From: Paramecium pentaurelia
Lineage: Eukaryota > Ciliophora > Oligohymenophorea > Peniculida > Parameciidae
Assembly (NCBI GenBank): GCA_905183005.1
Contig: CAJJDO010000081.1
Coordinates: 192,212-256,211, forward strand
Direction of reading: 5' to 3'
DNA length: 64,000 bases
Part shown: one piece after another, positions 37,383 through 49,588 of the stretch
How positions within the stretch are numbered: position 1 is the first letter of the stretch
Layout of the letters: each line of letters starts with the position of its first letter
The notes under the pieces: model-generated
The model's input: the letters and a program-made list of their open reading frames with translations, nothing else
The model's database searches: none
Told to the model about the DNA's origin: nothing
Translations under genes and position numbers: made by a program

Positions 37383-38848
37383 CATCAAATTAAAATAATA
37401 ATTAATAATAATAATTAATTGATAACACAGAGAATATTAAAAATTTAGAATTTTATGAGAATCATGCACTATTCTTACAATAAGTTAATGAAATTAGCAG
37501 TTTAACAAAATAATCTACTAATTTAAAGATTTAAAAAATAAATTAAACAAAAAGATAAAATATAGAATTAGTGTAAGATTTTTAGATTTGTGTAAGTAAT
37601 AAAGAAATAATTAATATTGATTATCAGATATGTCAATTTTTCATTTAAGGATTTGAAATTTAAAAAGAAATTCCTATGGAAAATATATTTTGTATCAAAT
37701 TATTGAAATGTTTATTCACATTAAGAAAAGATAAATAATCTAATTTAGTTATTAATGAAAAGAGATTACTAGGATAGAGATTGTAGTATTATAATATATT
37801 ATTTGGGAATTCACTTATACAACTTCAGGATTATATTGAATTTTTGGAATAGCATCCTGGTTAATTTGATTTTTCAGATATAGAATAATTTTAGAGACCT
37901 AATTAATTTTAATAAGGATTAAGTTTAGTTTTATATTTAGAATAAATTTTAGCCTCTAGAATAAAAGACTAAACTGATAGTTCATACACAGAAAAAGTTA
38001 TAAAAGAAATAAAGAATAAAAATGTTTTAAATTAAACTTAGAAATAATAATAAATTTTATAATTTTTATCTTCTCTACCTTCACAAGAGATTAATTTACC
38101 ATTTAAAGTGGATGATTGGATTAGTATGATATTTGAATGGAAAGTTTAACAAAATGCTGTCTAATATTCATAAGAATGGTGGTTAGGTTTATTAAATTTA
38201 TTGGAGTAATGTGAAATTTAATCTACTGAATTAGCTTCACTCATGTACTTATTATATTCAAAGTTTAATCGATCTTTAGAGAAGATCTATAATTATTTAA
38301 ATAAAAATCATAATTAAATGTCTTTATTTTTAGAAATATTAATTTATAATTATGATAAAGCTAATATAAAAATACATAAAAGAATTATCACAAATAAATT
38401 AACATTTTTAATAGAAAATAAAGAAAGTAGTGAGTTTATTTTGTAAATCTTAGAATAATTTTAAGATTTATTTAGTTTAAGTGAAATACAAAAATATCAA
38501 GAATCAATAGCAAAAATGCAAAATACATTATTTTACTTAAATAATTTTGAAATAATTGATGAAGAAGTTTATTTATAAAAATTAATCGATCAATAAGATT
38601 ATATTAATTTAGGAATTTATATATTATAGTTAAATTCCCCTAAATTTCAAAAATATGTTAAATTTTTATTTGAATTCACAATTCCAATTTTAATAATATT
38701 TGGAGAAATTAAACTACTGGAAAATATCAACAAGAAATTAAAGCATAAAAATGACATTTATTAAATGAAAAAAAGAGAATAACAAATATTAGATATGAGT
38801 GAAGTAATATATTAAGTTTATAGTTTTAGGTATTCTGTGGAACTATGA
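35148..38848 (+). CDS. Nup98-Nup96 nucleoporin precursor with NIFN-type repeats
   Basis: 1,210 aa after three introns (35234-35256 plus 23 and 22 nt). The N-terminal half is Asn/Gln/Ser-rich and carries NIFN-type repeats (NIFNTTS, NIFNTAP, NIFNQNVFN, also NIFQ, NIFS and SIFS). There is no GLFG, and the only FG is in the folded domain. The segment IRLEDYYL resembles the Nup98 EELRLEDY motif. A poly-Gln-rich stretch and a coiled region (EEDKYLEQEYLINQLELKK) follow. The autoproteolytic domain is at about residues 562-705: LGYYTLPDINQLS, then VEDFTIYNEFGSLRWD and YLNLDRIVDI. Cleavage motif HFS is near residue 697 (VVRVDHF|SIYTF). The remaining 500 residues are helical and match the Nup96 position. 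In Tetrahymena, NIFN repeats mark the micronuclear Nup98. Confidence 0.88.
37341..37382. repeat. (TAA)n microsatellite coding poly-Gln in Nup98-Nup96
   Basis: An almost pure TAA run in frame with the nucleoporin, directly after the autocleavage motif, read as about 12 Gln. Similar shorter TAA tracts lie at 36105-36175 in the repeat-rich half of the same protein. Confidence 0.85.
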
Positions 38849-38974
38849 TATATGAAAGTCGTATTTTTTAAGGTTTTGAATCAAAAAATATTTTTGAATA
38901 CTAAATGTTATAAGTGTTAAATGATTATTATTTTACATGATAAATGTAGATATAAAATATGATTAAATATAAAA

Positions 38975-39777
38975 TCACATGCATTCATACATGAATATTA
39001 ATGCTTTATATTATTACAATTCATCTAAACCATTTTGCATTAGATTGATATAATCTTGGGAGTATGCATTTTATATTTTATTCAATGCTTTAGTCAATTA
39101 TTCTTAACCAATTTATTTTAATAGTAATTGATAAAGCAATTCTTTTGGTGTTTCACAAATAATATCTTCATCATCTTGAAAACTTTCTCTTTCTCCATTT
39201 TCATTTGATGCATTCGATTTCTATTCTAAACTATCATCATCTTCTCTATCTACACTTTCTCTAACTGATTGTTATATATTGATTAAATCACAATCACCTA
39301 CATTAATTACTTATGAATGTTTAACATCTCCACCTTCTGCGGCTATAACTATATCTTCTAATTCTGCTAATAATTGTGATGCTTCATCTTCTTATTCATC
39401 AGAATTTTTTGATGCTTCTTTAATAATTTCTTAAATTTCAGATTATGTATTACTATTTCTTTATCTCTTCATTTCCATTAATTATTTCATCTTTTCTCTA
39501 TCATCTTTATTATCATTTTTTATTTCTCTTATTTCTTATAATATAAGTTAACTTTCCTTTAATTATTATTTACTTGGTTTGACTGATTCAGTTTTTTAGA
39601 TTGGATCGCTTTATTATTAAGTAGGAGGAGGTTGGGAAATATATTATGCTACTTGTACTCTTTCAGTTTAAGGTGCTTAATATACACTGTCTCTTTATTC
39701 TTTTTGATCTCTAGAGGATGAAGGATATTATGATTATAATTATTGTTCTATTTTTTATTGCAAATCAAATTTTTATG

Positions 39778-39837
<60 letters not shown>

Positions 39838-40241
39838 ATTGTTATTATTGTTACTATTATTATTATTGTTATTATTAATTATTATTAATTGGTTCTAATC
39901 TAATTGGGTCTTTGATTGACACAGGATCAGATTATTATTTTTAAAATTTATATTGTATTTATGGTTATGAATACGGTTCTCTAGATAATTTAGGTAATTC
40001 ATACTTATCTGGTTATAAGTATTTTAATTTATTTTCTTAAAGTTATTAAAATTTTTCTTCATTTCTTTTAATTTATTATCTGACTTATTCTCTTTATATT
40101 TCAAATGGAGATTTGTCTCTATTATCTTTATTAAATGGAGATTTGTTTAATGGTGATCTATCTTCATAATAAGGTGACTTCTCATTTCTTTAAGGATTTA
40201 ATGGTGAAATATTAGGTCTATTATTAATTTATAATGGTTAA

Positions 40242-40278
<37 letters not shown>

Positions 40279-41504
40279 GTTATTATTGCTATTTATTATA
40301 TTGGTATTTCTAATAATTCATATATGGATTATAATTTTATTATGTTGGTTTAGATATGTAATCGTAATTCTAAATTAATTTAATAAAATATTTACTTATG
40401 GTAAATGCTATTAATATAATTATTTCTGTTTTAATAAATTATTTTATGGCTATCCTCTTGCATTAAATGCTAATAAATAATTGCTAGGTTATTATTATTA
40501 TTATTAATATTATTATACTGGTTATTGTTATTAAATTTTGCCAAGATTCGGTTATGAACATACACTTCTCAACTCTGTATCATATGGAACTATCAAATTA
40601 TGATTAACAAAATTTTATTTGTGTAAAATAGTATGTGAAAACTCAACATTTCTTATACTTTCAGATAAGACACTTCTGATTCTGTTAACTATTATTGGCC
40701 TAAATTAATAAATGAAATATACATCTTTAAAACTTCATGAATATTTGGTCTTCTGTTTGGATCAACTTAGAGTAAAGAGGAGATTAATTATCTCATATTA
40801 GTGGAAAATTTATCAGGAATAGGATTATATTGACCTCTAACAATTTTAAGGGCTAATCCATGTAAGGATTCTGCATTAAATGGAGGTTTAAGTGCACAGA
40901 GTTCATAGAGTATAATTCCCAAAGACCAAATATCAGTTTTGAATGAATAATCTTTACTTTCAATAATTTCAGGGGATAAATAATAAGGAGTTCCTACAAT
41001 TGTTTTGCATTTTTCTCTTGTGTGATTTAAAACTCTAGCTATTCCAAAATCTCCAAGTTTAATAATACCATCTTGAGTCAAAAATATATTTTAGGTTTTT
41101 AAATCTCTATGGATGATTTTTCTATCATGAACATGTTTGATAGCTAAACATATTTAAGTGAACCAATCTAGTATTTATACTTCACTAAATAGACAGGATC
41201 CTGTTTATTTGATTTTATTGCTTAAATCACCACCATCTGCATAATCCATTACAATGCATAACCTACCTTTTTTTGTTTTATAGACTTCCCTAAATTTAAC
41301 TATATTAGGATGTCTTAAAGCTTCTAATATTCTTGCTTCTTTAATTGTTTCTCTTCTTTCATCTTCTTTCATTTAATTTAAATCTACTTATTTGATGACA
41401 CAAAGAGTTCCATCTTGAATGCATTCCACCAAATATGCCTTTCCAAAAGAACCTTCTCCCAGTAATTTGATTCTTCTATAAATCTCATTTTCATTCTATG
41501 ACAT
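38975..41504 (-). CDS. NEK-family (NIMA-related) Ser/Thr kinase with poly-Gln tail
   Basis: 826 aa after introns of 23 and 26 nt. The kinase domain spans about residues 9-262: LLGEGSFGKAYLV, VIKQVDL, HRDLKTQNIFLT near residue 130, GDFGIARVL, GTPYYLSPEII, and FKTDIWSLGIILYELC. These are NEK1/NEK5-type signatures. The tail (about 550 residues) has two poly-Gln tracts encoded by (TAA)n at 39777-39840 and around 40240-40285, a Lys/Glu coiled coil (LKESQLILQEIREIKNDNKD), and an acidic region (REDDDSLEQ). NEK1-type kinases control ciliary length and basal bodies. A second NEK gene lies about 5.4 kb to the right. Confidence 0.92.
39777..39891. repeat. (TTA)n microsatellite inside coding sequence
   Basis: On the plus strand TTA/ATT repeats run almost unbroken to about 39835 and imperfectly to about 39891. 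On the coding (minus) strand these are TAA codons, read as about 20 consecutive Gln and then a Gln/Asn mix in the NEK tail. Confidence 0.9.
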
Positions 41505-41604
41505 TGTTTATTTTTGAATTTAAATTAACTAGTATAATTAATTGTTAATTTATTATCGAAATATTTAATCTTGAGTTCAATACTGTTTATTATTGTATAT
41601 TATA

Positions 41605-44600
41605 TCATTAATCTGATAATTAGGCTACATTAAATCTTAGATCTTATATCTCTCCATCTTTATCCATACATTATTGTCGTAATCCTTCACATTCTCCAAA
41701 TAATACTGTCAACATCACTGTTTGATCTTGTACTCTATATTATAATTATACATTATTACATTTTCTTCACTTTCTCTAATTCTTATAAATTTTATTCTTA
41801 ATCTCTAATTTTCTTTTGTAATTCATCTGATCTATTCAATTCCTGTTCATATTTAGGTTATACAATTGCGTACTTTAAAATATAAATTATTAATACTTTT
41901 TCTTCAAATGGAATTAATTGATGGATCTTGTTCTCTAATTATGGAAGTAGATTTTACAATTCATTTAATTCTTAAAGTTTTTGATTCAAAGTAGAATTTA
42001 ATCTATCTTAATCAATTTTATATTATTTATTGTTATTTTCTAATTCTAAAATTTTAGCCTTTAAGATTTAATATTAATTATTTATTTATTCTAATTAATT
42101 TAATCTCTATAATGATTCTTAATATTATTATTATAGATTCTTGTATTTAGTATCCAATAAACCATTATTTTGTTTCAATTCTTCATATGCCTATAATTTA
42201 TCATTTAATTATCTAGTTAATTTTTCAACTTCTTTTTAACTTTAATTTAATCTATTTTCAACTTCCTTGTATCTAGCTTCGTTTTATTTCAAATCTAAAA
42301 TTGTAATTTCTGATTTAGCAATCTGTTGTCTCATCTAATCATTTTCATTTTATTAATAAGTGACTTCCTTTTTAGCTCTATTTAAATCATTTTATAATCC
42401 TTTGATTTAGGTTTCTAATTGATTAATTTTATCTAATGATTATTGTAATTAACTTTAAATTTACTCAAAATTTAAAGTTTTCTATCTTTCATTATCATAT
42501 GATCTTTATAAATTATGTAATCTAGTTTCAAGTGAATTTATACTATCATCTCTATTTCTTAATAATCCTTCTGTCTAATTCAATATCCAATTTAATTAAT
42601 CAATATCCAATTATTTCTATCTCAATTATTTAGTTAATCTTTCAATATCTTATTATAATCCTTAAATTCTATTTTCTAATAATCTATTCTTTTCTTCTAA
42701 TTATCTTTTTTCATCAACTATTGGTTCTAGTTTTGAGTATTTCAATCTCCATTCATTCAATTCATTTGTTCTTGAATCCAACAATTATCTTAATCTTGCA
42801 ATATCATCTAAATGAGTTTATAATTTCTTTTCTAATTCTCTTAACAGTGGTTCTAGATTTTTAAGTTTATTAATTTCATTTTCCATTGAAATTATTTACA
42901 TATTCAATTTATCATTTTCAGATAGTTTCTAATTCAAGAATTCATTTAATCTTTGTATTTCCTTAGCTAATTCTTTAATTATATTTTCTAATTCTTAAAT
43001 TTTAAATTCATTTGATTTAGATTATAATAATTATAATTCTTATTATGCCAGTTTTCTCTTAAGATCATCTACTAATTATGTTAATTCATTAATTCTAGCA
43101 ATTAGTTATTTATTTTATAATTCAACTCCTTTTAGATCACTAAGAAGATAATCTAATTATGCATATCTACTTTGCAATTCTAATAATTATTATAATCTTA
43201 ATTTATTTTAAGCTAATAATCTTTAGATTTCATCATTTTTATTGGCTAATTAATTATTCAAAGTATTAATCATAGATTCCATAATTTATCTATCCACTTA
43301 AAATTAATTTAATTAATCTCTAAGATCTGCAATATCTTTATCTTTTCCTTCTAATTAATCATTAGCACTTTTAAGTTCACCTACATTGTCATTTGATTTT
43401 GAATATAAATCTTAAAGTTATCTTTCCAACATTTCTTTTGAATTTTAGAGTGACATAATTTAATCTTTACATTCCATAATTTATTCATTTAATTAATTAA
43501 TTTAATCTTCATATCTCTTAAGTTGATCATTAGCTTATTATAATTATTATTTCATGAAATCTAATTCATTCTTTCTATTTCTTAATTCATTTTATAATTT
43601 CTCATTTTCCTTCATTAAATTATTATATCTAGATTATAAATCTTATAATTGATTATTTAATGTAAAATTATCTTATTCTAATCTCTAAAGTTTTTCTTTT
43701 AATGCTTAAATTTATGCATCTCTATCTCTTAATTAAGTAGCTTATCTATCAAAATCTGATTATAATTATGAAATTCTATTTTATAAATCAGTAATTTTAG
43801 ATTCATTTCCTGATTGAAGACTTCCAAGATTATTAAATTATCCTTCTAATTTAGCATATTTATTTTTCCAATCATTTAAATCTCTATCTCTATTTTATAA
43901 TGTATTAGTTAAATCATTAATTTTAGATTCATATTATGATTTCATTGTATTAAATTAATTTTAAAGATTAGTAAATTTACTTCTCCAATCATCTAATTCT
44001 TATAATCTTGTTTTTAATTCATTTTTTAATCTATCAATTTCTGAATTTCTTTCTAATAATAATTTATTCAAACGATCAATATCACTTTTATATGTACTAA
44101 TTTAACTTTCATATTCTCTAATTTTAGTTTCATATTGTCTCAATTATAATTATAATTGTTCATAATTTTTACCTTAATTATTTTTATAATCATCTAATTC
44201 TTTTTATTTTTAAGTGAGTAAATCATTTAATCTTCTAATTTCATTATCCCAATTAGTTTTATCTGTATTATATTTATTTTTCCAATTAGTCAATTCTTTT
44301 TCACTGTCTTATAATTTCCTTTCTGTTTCTTTCAATCTACCAGCAAGACTTTAATCTACATTTCCTAATTTAGATTTATATTCATTTAATTCAGATTCTA
44401 ATTATTTAATTCTTATAATATGTTTCTCAATCTCAGATCTAAAATATATAAATAATTTAACTTGTAATTAGATATTTCTGTAGTTTATGAATCTAACTTA
44501 GTTTAGAGTTCTCTAATTCTTATTTCTTATTACTCATTAACACCTTCTAACTCTTTAATCCTATTGAATTATGCATTGTTCTCTCTCATTATTCGATCAT

Positions 44601-44890
44601 TTTCCAAAGCTAATAAAAAGCACACAACTTCTGGATTTTTACCTAACCACTTTCTTTCAGTTGTAGGAGGAGGTCTAAAATATTATGAATTATATTTACA
44701 CATTAATAACTGTAGATTATCCACTTGCTCTAAGTTGACTTGATCTTCTCACATCTGTTCTTTGAACTGGTTAAGGTGATTACTCTGCTTGCTTGGTAAC
44801 TTAAGAAGTAGTAGTTGTTGTTGTCTTAGTCTCTATCGTACTTTTAACAGTCTATGGTCTTGCTGATGAATATCTTGATGTATATGACAT
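41605..44890 (-). CDS. Large coiled-coil protein, 1,070 aa
   Basis: Exons (introns 25, 23 and 25 nt) sum to a multiple of three. An N-terminal head of about 80 residues is Ser/Thr/Arg-rich (MSYTSRYSSARPQTVKSTI, then RTDVRRSSQLRASGQS), followed by PPPTTERKWLGKNPEVVCFL. From about residue 100 to 1010 it is continuous coiled coil with frequent NDW/DLNDWKNKYAKLE-like repeats. A short C-terminal globular segment reads VMLTVLFGECEGLRQQ and CMDKDGEIQDLRFN. Head plus long coil plus small tail suggests a filament- or basal-body-associated scaffold. No known family is recognised. It ends 101 bp from the NEK start. Confidence 0.85.
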
Positions 44891-45845
44891 TAATTAATAA
44901 ATATCCTTAAAACAAAAACGAAATAAAGATAAATCATCAACATCTTTATTTTTTATTAGTTTATTGATTAACTTATATTACACAAAGACTTATCATAATT
45001 AATAGGTATTGTTTCTTAATATATCTCTGTCATATTAATATCTATGATACACTCATATAATTTCTGAATAATTTAATTCATAATTGCCTCAAAATATAAA
45101 TTATTAAGTGTAATTTTTTCAACTTATTAACTGTGCCAGATGGTAATATTGTTCCTTTAAATTTTCATATATTTTGTTATTAAATTGTAACAATCCTAAT
45201 TTTCAATACTTCGATATATGACAGCAAAACTATCAATACTATATATTCTTGAATTCAATTCATAAATAAATATACTATTGTTAAACACATAAATATATGT
45301 ACATCAATTTAACATGCAATGTTAATGTTAAGTATTACTCTGTTTTTTTATATTTAAATTAATTCAATTAAATCTTATGTTATCATTACAAAATTTACAT
45401 AATTATATTCTAAATTTATTTTGTTGTTATTGAATAATTCAATTTATTGTCAAATTAATTTTCTTAAAAATGGATACATGTAAATTTAATAACAATTCTT
45501 TGAGAGATAGGATTTTAATATAAAATATTTTTATTTTGTCTTCATTCAAAATAAGTTTACTTAGAAATAGTTCTGCTTTCATTCAAAAATTAATAGTCTA
45601 TTATATATTTAATTTATATATTCTATATACAATATTAAAAGCATGATTATAATTAATATTACACTTTTATGCATAAATATTCTATAATGAAAAAAATGAG
45701 ATTAATTCTATGATAACAGTATTTTTTATATTTTAATTAATTCATGAATTCAATAAAGGAAGCATAATATTAATTTATTATCACTTAACATATTGTAAAT
45801 GAGAAGTATAAATAATTATATATATGATTGTTAATTATATATAAA
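44891..45845. other. Intergenic region between divergent genes
   Basis: About 955 bp of A/T-rich DNA, unusually long for this gene-dense part, between the starts of the coiled-coil and RING genes. No long TGA-free frame with coding character and no repeat is seen. It should contain two promoters. Confidence 0.5.
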
Positions 45846-46837
45846 ATGTTGGAAAATATAAAATATTTATTAATTCCTCATTCAAGAGAAAGATATGGAA
45901 TTTACCCAATTGTTTTAAGAGAAGTGTTTAGCTAATTGTCAAGGAATGTTTAGATTTACATTTATTTTACAATATCAAAATTGTTGATTGCATTAATATT
46001 TTTAGGAGATGCTTTAAAATGTGAGCTTTCAGAATCACATTCAACAGCTATGACAGTAATATTGCACTGTATTTTCCTGTTATACCACGAGTTCAAGTAC
46101 AAGATGGAATTAGAAAATGTTGACAAATTGAATTTAATTCAATTTGCTTTGGAATAATAAGGAATGAATTTAGAATAGATTCTAGATAGACAATCATTTA
46201 ATAAATTGATGATGACTGTAAAGAAATTAATATTTTCTTAATGTCCTGATTTGAATGTAATTGGTAGTAATATTTAAATAGAGAGAATAAAAATATTTGA
46301 ACTTTTTAGCTTAGGTGATTATAATTAGGTTTTTTATATTGATGTTGAATTCACCATTTAATTTTAATATGTTTCAATACTTTGAAGAGACTTGTGATGC
46401 AGATTTATTGAATGTAATGTTTATAGTGGTTTTATCGATGTTTCTAGAGTTCATTTTTCTATATTGTTTGGTGTTTATGTTGGTGATTGCATTACCGTAT
46501 ATATATATATATTCAATAATAATTTAGATTACTTTGTTGTTTATCAATATATAGGAAAGGGAAATAATTATATTCCATTCGTAGATTAAAGAAATAATTG
46601 GATTCGATACCTCCTCATAAATACACAGGTTTAGATGATACTTGGGTAAAAGAGGATAAGACTTGTTGTATATGTATGTAGGAATATGTTCAATAAGAAA
46701 GCATATTACAATTACCTTGCAGTGGATAACACTAATTTCATGAAGGATGTATTAGGAATTGGTTTAATGTAAATATTTAATCTTAATTAAAATAGGTATC
46801 AACTAGTTGTCCAATTTGTAGATAATAGTTAGGTTGA
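45846..46837 (+). CDS. Membrane RING-H2 E3 ubiquitin ligase
   Basis: 302 aa after introns of 25, 31 and 27 nt. Several hydrophobic segments come first: around LLIALIFLGDALK, TAMTVILHCIFLLY, LAQVIIIRFFILML, and the long LLNVMFIVVLSMFLEFIFLY region. The C-terminal RING-H2 shows CCICMQEYV, LPCSGQHQFHEGCIRNWF and SCPICRQQ. The Cys/His spacing fits C3H2C3, and the Trp after the sixth ligand is conserved. Such proteins ubiquitinate membrane or cytosolic substrates at ER or endosomal membranes. The 31-nt intron consists largely of TA repeats. A 101-bp gap separates it from the next kinase gene. Confidence 0.88.
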
Positions 46838-46937
46838 AAATTACATTTTGATATCTACATAATCTATATAATTATGTTAAATATAAATTTTGTGGGAAAT
46901 TGAATAATTATTATTATTAACGAATTTTTCATAGTCC

Positions 46938-48815
46938 ATGGATCAATTTAAAAGAATCAAGAAAATAGGCAAAGGCAATTATGGAGATGTATTGTTAGTG
47001 CAAAGAAAATCAGATGATAAGGTACTCTTATTATTTATCCTTTCAGTTATTTGCTATAAAGAGAGTAGATTTAAGTTTTAGAGAAAGCTATGTTGTTGAT
47101 CCACTTAATGAAGTTAAATTGTTACGCAGTCTAGATCATCCTAACATTATTTCGCATTATGATTCCTTTACTCATAATAATAAATTATGTATTGTAATGG
47201 AATATGCTGAAAATGGTATCAAATTCTAATAAAATTCTTATAGCTGATCTTAGTATGATGACCAATTAAGCTAAACAAACATAAACATACATAGATGAAA
47301 ATACAGTTTAGTATTTGATTTATGCAATATTATAGATTCTTGGCTGGTTTTCTTAGATCTCCATAGCTATTCAATACCTCCATTAATTGAAGATAATACA
47401 TAGAGATATCAAATTATAAAACATCTTCCTCTGTACCAATGGAATTGTAACATTTCTTATTTAATTTAAAGGTCAAATTGGGAGATTTTGGAATATCTAG
47501 AACATTAGACAATACCTTAGATCTAGCTTAAACATCAATTGGTATTATACTATTTTTATATCAAAGGAACTCCATTCTATCTCTCTCCTGAAATCTGTTA
47601 AAATCAATAATATAATCATAAAATAGATATCTGGATGCTAGGATGCACACTATACGAATTGTGTTCTCTCCAAAAACCATTTAAAGGAGAATCTATTAGT
47701 GAAATAGCTTTTAAGATTATTAATGAACCTCATCCTAAGATTCATAGAAATTATTCAGATTTCATTTCATAATTAATAGATGAAATGTTAGAAAAGAATC
47801 CAGAAAAAAGACCTGATATCTCGACTATTATTTAATATCCATAAATTTAATCAGAATTATATAAGCTACAAGGACTTTATAAGACTTAATTTAATTACAT
47901 ATTACCTGTTTCACCTATGCAATCCAATAAATCTTCATAAAAGAAAATGCATAAAAATTCTATTCATTTTCTTGTTGAATAATCTAAATAATTACAATAA
48001 TAACAATAATAATAATAATAATAATAATAATCACCATAGGTTTGTAATTAGAAAAAAAGAAAAGTCTCTTTACAATAATTAATTTAAGATACTTCAAATT
48101 AGAATTCACCTACATTTAAATAATTAGCTACTGCTGATAATGCAAATAAGAATAAACCATTATCATTTAATTTGCATACTCTTCCTGATGTTATCAATGA
48201 ATCCATTTAATAAAATTCTGCTGTTATGGCTTAAAAATAATTAAGATATTAAAAATCAATATCAATCAATACTCAAATTGATGAAACAACTAAAAGAGGC
48301 TTAAATGAATATGAAAATGAAAATCAACCAACATTACTAAAGAATCCTAAAACATTTTCATTTGCAGGCTAGTTCTTAAATCCTAATGCTCCTACTTCTC
48401 CTTAGAGATCTATTTTATTAACAGATTTCCTTAAGAGAAAGATAGGAGAAGAGAAATTTCAATAAATGAAGACACTTCTAGAATCATCTAATAATCCTAT
48501 TAAGATGTTAGATTAAGAGAAAGAATTGGTTAATGAAATATTAGGAGAAGAGAATATGGAATGTATTAAGGTATTTATCATTTATTATTGTAGATATTTA
48601 AAGTTCTAATTAGTAGTTCAATTACTCCATAGGCATAACATACAAGAACAAAAAGTAATCAATCATTTTAATAATATCATCATAATGATCAGTCTTTGAT
48701 TGATTTAATTAAGGAATCTGATTTAATTCAAAATATAGAACACTCTTAAAATTCAGTATTTGAGATTTCATTTAAAAATTTATAAAATTGCCATGATGCT
48801 TTTAAACAATAGTGA
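46938..48815 (+). CDS. NEK-family (NIMA-related) Ser/Thr kinase
   Basis: 583 aa after five introns (25, 28, 25, 25 and 23 nt). The kinase domain covers about residues 4-265: IGKGNYGDVLLV, FAIKRVDLSFRES, DHPNIISHYDSF, LCIVMEYAENADL, HRDIKLQNIFL near residue 137, GDFGISRTLD, GTPFYLSPEI, and HKIDIWMLGCTLYELC. The tail is Ser/Asn/Gln-rich, with a (TAA)n-encoded poly-Gln tract near 47998-48029, and ends before TGA at 48813. It is related to the NEK gene at 38975-41504 but has different exon structure and tail, so any duplication is old. Likely substrates are ciliary or basal-body proteins. Confidence 0.92.
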
Positions 48816-48956
48816 TTACCTTGATCATATAAATAATCAATTATCTTATTAATGCTAATAGAATTTTATAATCCTAAAATGATTTGCATAATAATATTTG
48901 AACTTAATAAATTGTCTTGATAGTAATAAATAGAAATGGGATGGAAATGTTAACAT

Positions 48957-49041
48957 CCGAAAATAGCTCAGTTGGTAGAGCGAGGGACTGTAGTGTTATC
49001 CAGTTATCCCCAGGTCGGTGGTTCAAATCCGCCTTTTCGGA
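48957..49041 (+). tRNA. tRNA-Tyr (anticodon GTA) with a 12-nt intron
   Basis: The acceptor stem CCGAAAA pairs with TTTTCGG, with discriminator A at 49041. D-arm GCTC/GAGC, anticodon stem AGGGA/TCCCC (one A-C mismatch at the base), and T-arm GGTGG/CCGCC with loop TTCAAAT are all intact. The anticodon GTA is at 48990-48992. A 12-nt insertion (48994-49005) follows position 37, the canonical tRNA intron site; tRNA-Tyr almost always has an intron in eukaryotes. The internal promoters are the D-arm (A box) and GGTTCAAATCC (B box). It sits between two protein genes on the same strand. Confidence 0.96.
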
Positions 49042-49042
49042 G

Positions 49043-49049
49043 TTTTTTT
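49043..49049 (+). terminator. RNA polymerase III terminator of the tRNA gene
   Basis: A run of seven T begins two bases after the tRNA discriminator base, the usual Pol III stop. Confidence 0.85.
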
Positions 49050-49118
49050 CTTAATTTTTTTAATAAAAAGTAAAGATTAATTAAAAATAATTAAGGCAAT
49101 AAATAATTAAATATTTTA

Positions 49119-49588
49119 ATGAATTCATCTAGATATGGTGTTGGAAATAGATCAAATGCTTCTTAAAGCCAAAACTAATAGAAGCCTGCCAAGGGATTAT
49201 GGGGAAAGTTAATTAGATTTTTCTAAACAGGATGGTTGAATCCAAGATATTTATATAAATAATCAAGAAGATTTTTATGGGTTGGAACAACAGGTATAAA
49301 ATTGTAATAAAGAAATAAGGATTAATATTTTTAATTGCTCCATTTGCATTTTCACACTTTTTAGAAGTTAGTGAGGAATTATCATAGATTTCAAGAATGG
49401 GTGCTTAAGAAAGTAAGAGAATTAACAAATAAATTAGTGAGCAAAATTTGATGAATGATTATTATTATATATGTTCAGGGAATATTGTAAATCAATTCGG
49501 AAAAAGAGCTTATTTTTTAAATTAGAATAATGTTGAATAATAAAATGTGTTTTTGTTTTTGCCCATGTTTATTCAAGATGTGGAATGA
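49119..49588 (+). CDS. Small single-TM protein (147 aa), unknown
   Basis: One 26-nt intron; exons sum to a multiple of three. The N-terminus is Ser/Gln-rich, then the amphipathic basic stretch LWGKLIRFFQTGWLNPRYLY, one membrane helix LIFLIAPFAFSHFLEV, and a charged tail. The pattern resembles small mitochondrial outer-membrane or import proteins, but no family is recognised. The stop at 49586-49588 overlaps by 16 bp the 3' coding end of the convergent SR-protein gene. The last 15 residues (VFLFLPMFIQDVE) are therefore less certain. Confidence 0.6.
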
